A stretch of 64,000 nucleotides of DNA from JAMHWF01 sp035911095 (GTDB lineage Bacteria > Pseudomonadota > Gammaproteobacteria > Burkholderiales > Burkholderiaceae_C): the NCBI GenBank assembly GCA_035911095.1, contig JAMHWF010000037.1, forward strand, positions 1 through 64,000. The letters are read 5' to 3'. The position numbers and the translations under genes were made by a program. The stretch's first letter is position 1, and each line of letters begins with the position of its first letter. The notes beneath the pieces are model-generated. The model was not told where the DNA came from. It did no database searches and saw only the letters and a list, made by a program, of their open reading frames with translations. Below are positions 57,376 through 64,000 of this stretch, one piece after another.

Positions 57376-60300
57376 TCACATCACGTCGAACATGGTGGCT
57401 CGTCCTTCCAGGACCTGGTCGACGATGCCGAGCAGCTTGGCCACGTTGACCGGCTTGGTCAGGTAGTAGTCGGCGCCGATGTCGAGCGCGGCATCGATGC
57501 GCGCCGCCACCGCGTCGGCCGAGACCGCCACCACCGGCACGTCGGCCGTCGCCGGGTCGTCCTTCAGCAGTCGCAGCAACTGCAGGCCGTCGATGTCGGG
57601 CAGGTGCATGTCGAGCAGGATCAGGCTCGGCGGCTGTGCCCGCACTGCGGCCAGGCCCTCGAGGCCGGTCTCGGAGACGCGCAGCTTGACCTGCTGACGC
57701 TGCGCGAGGATGCCCTCCATCACGATCACGTTGGTCTCGTTGTCCTCGATGTAATGGACGATCCGGTGTCGATAGTCACCCTCGGGCGCCTCGTCGACCG
57801 TCGCTGGCGTGGCCGCCGCCGTGCGGACCGCCGCGCGCGGCAGGGTCAGCGTGAACGCCGAGCCGACGCCCTCGGTGCTGACGGCCTCCAGGCGCCCGCC
57901 CATCAGCTCGGCGAGCCGCTTGCTGATCACCAGGCCGATCCCGGTGCCCTCCTGCGACGAGCGCTCGCGCCCGAGGCGGTTGAAGGGTTCGAACAGGGCA
58001 CCCAGTTGCTCGTGGCTCATGCCCAGGCCGCTGTCGCGCACCGTGATCGAGATCTCGCCGGGGCCGGCCGCGCGGCTCTCGACATGGATACGCCCGCCGT
58101 CGACGTTGTACTTGACGGCGTTGGTCAGCAGGTTGGTCAGGATCTGCTTGATCCGCGTCGGGTCGCCGGCGATCTGCGCGGCATCGGGCGCGACGATGGA
58201 GCTCACCGCCAGCCCGCGCGACTGCGCCGAGCGCTGCACCAGCGACACCGTGCCGGCGAGCAGGTCCTGCACGTCGGTGGCCTCGATCGCCAGCTTCAGC
58301 ATGCCGGACTCGATACGCGACAGGTCCAGCGTGTCGTTGATCATCTCCAGCAGGTGCCAGCCCGCGGTCTGGATCTGGCCCACCCAGTCGCGCTGGCTCG
58401 GCGACAGCGGGTGCTGCCGATCGAGCTCGACCAGCTGGGCGAAGCCGAGCATCGCGTTCAGCGGCGTGCGCAGCTCGTGGCTCATGCGCGAGAGGAAGTC
58501 GGTCTTGGCGCGGTTCGCCGCCTCGGCCAGCTCGCGGCCGGCCCGCGCTTCCTCGAGCTGCAGCCGCTCGGTGATGTCCTCGACCGCGCCGACGATGCGC
58601 TGCGGATGCCCCTGCGCGTCGCGCAGCACCGAGACGATCACCTGCGCCCACAGCGTGCGCCCGTCGACGCGCACGAAGCGCTTGCGGCGCTGGAACACCG
58701 CGAGCTCGCCGTCGAGCAGGCGGCGGGTCAGCACGTTGTCTTCGGCCACGTCGTCGGGGTGCGTGAAGTCGGCCGCGCGCATCTGCGGCAGCTCCTCGGC
58801 GCCGAAGCCCACCAGCTCCCTGAAGCGGGGGTTGGTGTGCATGATCCGGCCGTCGAGGTCGGTGTAGATCACGCCGATCGGCACGTGGTTGAAGATGTTG
58901 CGAAAGCGCTGCTCGCTGTCGCGCAGCGCAGCCTCGGTGCGACCGCGCTCGAGGATCTGGTGCTGCAGCGCAGCGGTGCGCTCGTGCACCGCGGTTTCGA
59001 TGCGCTGCGTGCGGCCGGTGGCGGTCAGCAGCAGGGTGCCGAAGGTGCCGGCGGCGAGCAGGCTGACGATCGCGAACAGCCAGGTGTCCTGGTGGCCGAG
59101 GGCCGAGGCCTCGGTGTTGTCGGCGCCGATGTGCAGCGCCCAGTGGCGCTGGGCGAAGTCGAGGGCCTGCGTCTCGCGCAGCGACATGCGCGCGATGCGC
59201 TCGCACTCCGCCGCCCCGGCCAGCACGCGCAGCGGCGCGCCGACGTCCTCGAGGCACAGGTGCAGGTGCGCCGGCAGCGCCCGCGAGGCGGCGCTCAGCA
59301 TCTCGTCCAGGCGCAGGCTCACCGAAACGACGCCCCCGCGCGCGCCGCCCGCGCCGCTGGCGCCGTCGAGGCCCCGTACCGCCGCGAAGACGAGCACGCC
59401 GACCTGGTCCTGCGTCTCCTGCAGCAGGCGGATGCCGGCGGTGGCGGCGGGCGACCCGCTGGCCTGGGCGCGCGCGATCGCCTCACGCGTCGCCGGCAGC
59501 GACATCGCATTGACGCCGAGCGCGTCGACCAGCTCGGGCGGCTCGATGAAGCGCAGCGCCGCCACCTCGGGCGCGGCCAGCGGCAGGCGCTCGCCCTGTG
59601 GGCCGCGGTCGAACACGCGGTAGCCGGGCAGCCCGGCCTGCCGCAGTTGCGCCTCGTAAGCCGGCACCTCGTCGCGCCTCATCAGCTGGCTGTAGCCGAA
59701 CGAATGCGGGGCGGCCGGCATCTGCGCCCAGCCGAGCGTCGCCGCGTGGAAGCCTTCTGACGAGATCTGGTCGGAGGCGGCGAAGAGGCTGCGCAGGGCC
59801 TCGACCGCCATCCGCGGCCGCTCGAGACTGGCGCGCACCGCGCTGGTCGCGCTGGCGACGTCGCGCTCGAAGACCGCCCGCGCGCGGGCCTCGTCCCAGC
59901 GCCGTGCCTGCACGATCGCCAGGCTCGCGAGCAGCGTGACCACCAGCATCGGGACAGCCACGGTGCGTCGCCGCGGGCGCCAGGCCCGGCCCGGGCGGCC
60001 GAAGAACGCGAGCAGGACCGGCGTCGCGATCACCACGCCCAGGGCGTCGCCGAACCACCAGGTGAGCCAGATGCGAAAGAGGTTGTGCGGCCCGATCGAG
60101 CCGGCAGCCGTCATCGAGGCCACCGCGACGCTCGCGCTGATGACGCAGGCCAGCGCGGCGCCGGCTCCGAAGAAGCGCAGCAACTCGCGCGGCTCGGCGA
60201 GCGTCATCGCCGGCTCGACGAAGCGGCGCACGAGGGCGGCCCCGACCGCGGCCTGCAGCATCGCCCCGACCGCGATCGCGGCCGTCAGCCCCAAGGTCGC

Positions 60301-60549
60301 AGCCGTGAGCGGCGCGCCCCCGGTCATGGCGATGCCCAGGTTGACGGTGAACGAGCCCAGCCAGACCGCGGGCAGCGCGCGCCATCCGCACAGCAGCACG
60401 CCGACCAGCGCAATGCCGGCCGACGGATACAGCGGCGAGGCATAGCTCGGCGGGACGGCGAGCATCACGGCCAACCAGCCGGCTGCCGCGTAGGCGACCG
60501 CGATCGCGGAGCAGGCGGGGAACCAGGCGGTGGCGGGGTCCTTCTTCAT
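57376..60549 (-). CDS. Hybrid sensor histidine kinase (MASE1-CHASE-PAS-HisKA-HATPase-receiver)
   Basis: The 1057-residue product has an N-terminal membrane block of about eight helices of MASE1 type (PLYPSAGIALVGVLLCGWRA), a periplasmic CHASE-type domain (PRMAVEALRSLFAASDQISS, SFGYSQLMRRDEVPAYEAQL), a helix, a PAS domain (RFRNIFNHVPIGVIYTDLDG), the kinase with phospho-acceptor His691 in SHELRTPLNA, HATPase boxes (GTGIGLVISKRLAELMGG) and a C-terminal receiver with Asp980 (LILLDMHLPDIDGLQLL). No output domain is attached, so a separate partner is needed. The CHASE ligand is unknown. Confidence 0.92.
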   Translation of the reverse strand: MKKDPATAWFPACSAIAVAYAAAGWLAVMLAVPPSYASPLYPSAGIALVGVLLCGWRALPAVWLGSFTVNLGIAMTGGAPLTAATLGLTAAIAVGAMLQAAVGAALVRRFVEPAMTLAEPRELLRFFGAGAALACVISASVAVASMTAAGSIGPHNLFRIWLTWWFGDALGVVIATPVLLAFFGRPGRAWRPRRRTVAVPMLVVTLLASLAIVQARRWDEARARAVFERDVASATSAVRASLERPRMAVEALRSLFAASDQISSEGFHAATLGWAQMPAAPHSFGYSQLMRRDEVPAYEAQLRQAGLPGYRVFDRGPQGERLPLAAPEVAALRFIEPPELVDALGVNAMSLPATREAIARAQASGSPAATAGIRLLQETQDQVGVLVFAAVRGLDGASGAGGARGGVVSVSLRLDEMLSAASRALPAHLHLCLEDVGAPLRVLAGAAECERIARMSLRETQALDFAQRHWALHIGADNTEASALGHQDTWLFAIVSLLAAGTFGTLLLTATGRTQRIETAVHERTAALQHQILERGRTEAALRDSEQRFRNIFNHVPIGVIYTDLDGRIMHTNPRFRELVGFGAEELPQMRAADFTHPDDVAEDNVLTRRLLDGELAVFQRRKRFVRVDGRTLWAQVIVSVLRDAQGHPQRIVGAVEDITERLQLEEARAGRELAEAANRAKTDFLSRMSHELRTPLNAMLGFAQLVELDRQHPLSPSQRDWVGQIQTAGWHLLEMINDTLDLSRIESGMLKLAIEATDVQDLLAGTVSLVQRSAQSRGLAVSSIVAPDAAQIAGDPTRIKQILTNLLTNAVKYNVDGGRIHVESRAAGPGEISITVRDSGLGMSHEQLGALFEPFNRLGRERSSQEGTGIGLVISKRLAELMGGRLEAVSTEGVGSAFTLTLPRAAVRTAAATPATVDEAPEGDYRHRIVHYIEDNETNVIVMEGILAQRQQVKLRVSETGLEGLAAVRAQPPSLILLDMHLPDIDGLQLLRLLKDDPATADVPVVAVSADAVAARIDAALDIGADYYLTKPVNVAKLLGIVDQVLEGRATMFDVM

Positions 60550-61033
60550 CGACGACGTTCGAGCCGGCGGCCCGGTCGGGCTGCGACGGCCGGCACCCGG
60601 ACAGTTCGGGGTGCGGGGAGGGTGGCGGCGCAGGGGCCTGCGTCCGGCGCTCGGACACTAGCACCGGGCCGCCGCGGCGACCCGCCCCCTGCGCCGACGA
60701 AAACGCGCCGAACGGTAATAAGGATCGCAGGGTGGATCGCCGGCCGAACCGTCCTGCGTGGCGCCCCGGCGGGCCGTGAACGATTGCCGCGCGCCCCTTG
60801 TGTCGGCACCCGGTGGCTGCCCGGCCCGGCGCTTCACGACCGTCTCGAAAGGACGTTGCGCCTGACAGACCGGTCCTGGGTCCAGAATGGCGCTTCGCAG
60901 TAGAGGACAGGCCGAGACAGGCCGCCGGGCCTCTGTCCCGTCGGCGGGGCGGGGGCCCCAACGAGAACGAGGAGACCACGATGCCTCTGCGTCCCCCCAT
61001 CGCAGCGCGTGCCGGGCGCGCCTTGCCGCCGTG
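60550..61033. other. Gap between the hybrid kinase and the symporter-kinase operon
   Basis: This 484-base stretch separates divergent genes, so it should hold promoters of both; no strong consensus pair was seen. Near its right end, 60981-61034 carries a 17-codon frame with a GAGGAG ribosome site that overlaps the next gene by one base (listed separately). Otherwise no gene is supported. Confidence 0.5.
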
Positions 61034-61034
61034 A
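60981..61034 (+). CDS. Possible 17-residue leader peptide
   Basis: MPLRPPIAARAGRALPP, from an ATG preceded by GAGGAGACCACG, ends at a TGA that overlaps the ATG of the small membrane protein gene (TGATG). A good ribosome site and coupled reading frame suggest a translated leader. It is short and has no known relatives, so it could also be chance. Pro/Arg content is high, which might slow ribosomes. Confidence 0.35.
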   Translation: MPLRPPIAARAGRALPP

Positions 61035-61231
61035 TGCGCGAGCGCCTGCTGGCGAACCGGCTGCACGCGCTGTTCGTGCTGGCCCTCCTGCTCTTCAACT
61101 ACCCGCTGCTCGCGCTCTGGGACCACCGGGCGACGCTCTTCGGCCTGCCGCTCTTCCCGCTTGCGCTGTTCGTGCTCTGGGCGCTGCTGATCGGCCTGCT
61201 CGCCTGGTTGATGGAACGTGGCGCCGACTGA
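61034..61231 (+). CDS. Small membrane protein upstream of symporter-kinase
   Basis: The 65-residue product reads MRERLLANRLHALFVLALLL, then FNYPLLALWDHRATLFGLPL and FPLALFVLWALLIGLLAWLM, with two hydrophobic helices. This is the small two-helix protein typically found before SSS-type symporter genes (DUF3311-like or YhdT-type in other loci). It begins one base into the previous stop. The exact family is not certain. Confidence 0.6.
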   Translation: MRERLLANRLHALFVLALLLFNYPLLALWDHRATLFGLPLFPLALFVLWALLIGLLAWLMERGAD

Positions 61232-61324
61232 CGCCGCCGCGCGGGGCCACGCGGCGCCCGGCCGCGCCCGGCCGCGGCCGGGCCGACCACAGGCGGTGCG
61301 CGCCCTGTACGCGGGGATGCCGCA

Positions 61325-64000
61325 ATGATCGCGCCGCCGCTGCTGCTCGCCCTCGCGGCGGCCTACCTGCTGCTGCTCTTCGCCGTCGCCTGGTGGGGCG
61401 ACCGGCGCGCGGCGCAGGGCCGCTCGGTGGTCGGCAACGCCTGGGTCTACGCGCTGTCGATGGCGGTGTACTGCTCGGCCTGGACCTACTTCGGCAGCGT
61501 CGGCCGCGCCGCCTCGGGCGGCGTCTGGTTCCTGCCGGTCTACCTCGGCCCGATGCTCGCGATGCTGCTGGCCTGGAGCGTGCTGCGCAAGATGATCCGC
61601 ATTGCGCGCCGTTACCGGCTCACCTCCATCGCCGACCTGGTGGCCAGCCGCTACGGCCAGAGCCCGCAGCTCGCGGGGCTGGTGACGCTGGTGACGCTGG
61701 TCGGCATCGTCCCCTACATCGCGCTGCAGCTGAAGGCGGTCGCGATCGGCTATGCGGTGCTGACCGGCGACGGCAGCGCGAGCGCCCCCACCGCGTCGAT
61801 CGACTGGTGGCGCGACGGCACCTTCTATGCTGCGCTAGCGCTGGCCGGCTTCACGATGGTCTTCGGCACGCGCCACCTCGACAGCACCGAGCGCCACGAA
61901 GGGATGGTGGCGGCGATCGCCTTCGAGTCGCTGGTGAAGCTCGTCGCCTTCGTCGCCGTCGGCGTCTTCGTCACCTGGGGCCTCTACGACGGCTTCGGTG
62001 ACCTCTACGCGCGTGCCGCGGCGGTGCCGGCGCTGGAGCCGCTGTTCACCTTCGCGCGCCCTGACCAGCCGCACGCCCATGCACAGTGGTTCGCGCTGAC
62101 GCTGCTGTCGATGCTTTCGCTGCTGCTGCTGCCGCGCCAGTTCCAGGTCATGGTGGTCGAGAACGTCGACGAGCGGCACCTCAAGCGCGCCGCCTGGGTC
62201 TTCCCCGCCTACCTGCTGGCGATCAACCTCTTCGTGCTGCCGATCGCGCTGGCCGGGCTGCTGAGCTTTCCCGACGGCAGCGTGCACGCCGACACCTTCG
62301 TGCTCAGCCTGCCGATGTCCGAAGGGCAGACGGCGCTTGCGCTGGCGGCCTTCGTCGGCGGGCTGTCGGCGGCGACCGGCATGGTGATCGTCGAGGCGAT
62401 CGCGGTCTCGACGATGGTCTGCAACGACCTCGTGATGCCGGTGCTGCTGCGCCGCGGCGGCCTGGCCGACGGCGCCGAGCTCGCCGGCCGGCTGTTGTGG
62501 ATCCGCCGGGCGGCGATCTTCGTCGTGCTGATGCTCGGCTACCTGTACTACCACTTCGCCGGCGACGCCTATGCGCTGGTCGGCATCGGGCTGATCAGCT
62601 TCGCCGCGGTCGCGCAGTTCGCGCCGGCCGTGCTCGGCGGCCTGTACTGGAAGGGCGGCACGCGGCGCGGCGCGATCGCCGGCTTGAGCGGCGGCTTCGC
62701 GCTCTGGATCTACACGCTGATGCTGCCATCGCTGGCCAAGTCCGGCTGGTGGCCGGCCTCGTTCCTCGAGCAGGGGCCGTTCGGCATCGGCCTGCTCAAG
62801 CCGGAGGCGCTGTTCGGCCTCGCCGGGCTCGACTACCTGACCCACGCGCTGTTCTGGAGCCTGCTCGTCAACGCCGGCCTCTACGTCGCGGTGTCGCTCG
62901 CGCGGCCGCCGACCCCGCGCGAGGCGAGCCAGGCGCTGCTGTTCGTCGACGTCTTCGACCGCAGCCCGGGCGATGCGCCGGTGTTCTGGCGCGGCCGCGC
63001 GAACCTCGCCGACCTGCGGGCGCTGGCGATCCGCTTCCTCGGCGCCGACAACGCCGGCCGCCTGTTCGAGGACTACGCGCGCGAGCAGGGCGTGTCGAGC
63101 GTCGACCGCCTGCAGCCCGACGCGCGCTTGGTGCTGCACGTGCAGACCCAGCTCGCAGGGGCGATCGGCAGCGCCTCGGCCCAGGCCACCGTCGCCTCGG
63201 TGGTCGAGGAGGAGGCGCTCGACATGGCCGACGTGATGCGCATCGTCGAAGAGGCCACCGCGCTGCGCGCCCATTCCGCGGCACTGGAGGCGGCCGGCGA
63301 GGAGCTGCGCGCGGCCAACGAGCGGCTCGAGAGCCTCGACCGCCTGAAGGACGACTTCATGTCCTCGGTGACGCACGAACTGCGCACGCCACTCACGTCG
63401 ATCCGCGGACTGAGCGAGCTGATGCGCGACGACCCCGAGATGCCAGAGCCGCAGCGCCAGCAGTTCCTCGGCATCGTCGTCGCCGAGACCGAGCGCCTGT
63501 CCCGCCTGGTCAACCAGGTGCTCGACATGGCGAAGATCGAGTCCGGCCATGCCGAATGGCTGAGCGCCGACATCGACCTCGTTGCCCTCGTGCGCCAGGC
63601 CGCGGTGACGATGCAGGAGCTGATGCGAGAGAAGCGCATCGCGCTCGAACTGCACCTGCCCGAGAGCGTGCCCACCCTGCGCGCCGACCCTGACCGGCTG
63701 ACCCAGGTCGTGATCAACCTGCTGTCGAACGCCGCCAAGTTCGCGCGCGGCGGCGGCGAAGGCCGCATCGAACTGCGCCTTTCGGCCGACGCCGACGGCG
63801 CCACGGTCGAGGTGCAGGACAACGGCGCCGGGGTGCCTGATGGCCAGCGCGCTCTGATCTTCGAGAAGTTCCGCCAGGGCGGCGACGACCGCCACCGGCC
63901 GCAGGGCACCGGGCTGGGCCTGCCGATCAGCCGCAGCATCGTCGAGCACTTCGGCGGGCGCATGATGCTCAAGCCCGACGAAGGCCGCGGCGCCTGCTTC
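61325..64000 (+). CDS. Sodium:solute symporter-histidine kinase fusion (partial, runs off window)
   Basis: At least 892 residues, continuing beyond the window. The N-terminal two-thirds is an SSS-type transporter with 13 or so helices starting MIAPPLLLALAAAYLLLLFA and VYCSAWTYFGSVGRAASGG. It is followed by a short linker (about residues 600-670) and a histidine kinase with phospho-acceptor His684 (FMSSVTHELRTPLTSIRGLS), N-box LTQVVINLLSNAAKFA and GTGLGLPISRSIVEHFGG. This CbrA-like layout probably couples solute uptake or sensing to a response regulator downstream of the window. The gene was followed in frame without interruption to the last base. Confidence 0.93.
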   Translation, partial: MIAPPLLLALAAAYLLLLFAVAWWGDRRAAQGRSVVGNAWVYALSMAVYCSAWTYFGSVGRAASGGVWFLPVYLGPMLAMLLAWSVLRKMIRIARRYRLTSIADLVASRYGQSPQLAGLVTLVTLVGIVPYIALQLKAVAIGYAVLTGDGSASAPTASIDWWRDGTFYAALALAGFTMVFGTRHLDSTERHEGMVAAIAFESLVKLVAFVAVGVFVTWGLYDGFGDLYARAAAVPALEPLFTFARPDQPHAHAQWFALTLLSMLSLLLLPRQFQVMVVENVDERHLKRAAWVFPAYLLAINLFVLPIALAGLLSFPDGSVHADTFVLSLPMSEGQTALALAAFVGGLSAATGMVIVEAIAVSTMVCNDLVMPVLLRRGGLADGAELAGRLLWIRRAAIFVVLMLGYLYYHFAGDAYALVGIGLISFAAVAQFAPAVLGGLYWKGGTRRGAIAGLSGGFALWIYTLMLPSLAKSGWWPASFLEQGPFGIGLLKPEALFGLAGLDYLTHALFWSLLVNAGLYVAVSLARPPTPREASQALLFVDVFDRSPGDAPVFWRGRANLADLRALAIRFLGADNAGRLFEDYAREQGVSSVDRLQPDARLVLHVQTQLAGAIGSASAQATVASVVEEEALDMADVMRIVEEATALRAHSAALEAAGEELRAANERLESLDRLKDDFMSSVTHELRTPLTSIRGLSELMRDDPEMPEPQRQQFLGIVVAETERLSRLVNQVLDMAKIESGHAEWLSADIDLVALVRQAAVTMQELMREKRIALELHLPESVPTLRADPDRLTQVVINLLSNAAKFARGGGEGRIELRLSADADGATVEVQDNGAGVPDGQRALIFEKFRQGGDDRHRPQGTGLGLPISRSIVEHFGGRMMLKPDEGRGACF

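Overview
The window is about 70% GC and reads as one contiguous chromosomal segment of a betaproteobacterium, most likely Burkholderiales (Rubrivivax/Leptothrix/Methylibium-like). The evidence is the order of the ribosomal protein cluster, a cytochrome oxidase subunit II fused to a cytochrome c domain, the DUF2244/DUF2970/DUF2909 genes around the cox operon, and a CIRCE element upstream of rpoH. The species assignment is inference; no rRNA gene is present.

Layout. 1-15935: end of tuf, then the S10, spc and alpha ribosomal operons from rpsJ to rplQ, all on the + strand, with secY, infA and rpoA in place. A Prx5-type peroxiredoxin gene sits between rpsQ and rplN, and a strong promoter restarts transcription before rplN. 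16069-17692: a small secreted or membrane protein, a 3-hydroxybutyrate dehydrogenase and a clear terminator. 17752-25185: a very short minus-strand gene with an unusually long Shine-Dalgarno sequence, then a czc-type heavy-metal RND efflux operon (czcI-like, czcC, accessory protein, czcB, czcA, His-rich periplasmic protein). 25185-37902: two divergent transcription units around a Fur-like palindrome. The leftward unit encodes an SsuD-like monooxygenase with a small C-terminal-like companion, and an exporter-fold ABC protein followed by a sigma-54 activator. The rightward unit encodes a FecI/FecR pair, a TonB receptor with a signalling domain, two TauD-like dioxygenases and an SsuA-like binding protein. 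Together they look like an organosulfur scavenging locus under transenvelope control.

37924-44019 is an accessory stretch of broken and lineage-specific genes: a VapC toxin lacking one acidic residue, an antitoxin remnant joined to a C-terminal fragment of rpoN, a glycosyltransferase fragment, an alpha/beta-hydrolase that has lost its nucleophile and histidine, a holin-X-like membrane protein, a Gly-rich disordered protein, Pro-rich small proteins, and an initiator tRNA-fMet. 44525-54597: the full aa3-type cytochrome c oxidase operon (subunits II, I and III, with assembly factors Cox11, Surf1, CtaA, CtaB, Sco and several small proteins). 54621-64000: a VOC-ArsR-SRPBCC operon, rpoH with CIRCE, a MASE1-CHASE-PAS hybrid histidine kinase, and the start of a sodium:solute-symporter/histidine-kinase fusion that runs off the window.

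The best candidates for something not previously described are the minus-strand micro-gene at 17752-17832, the free-standing C-terminal-like fragment coupled to the SsuD-like enzyme, the catalytically dead hydrolase with a G-quadruplex motif just upstream, and the rpoN/vapBC junction.
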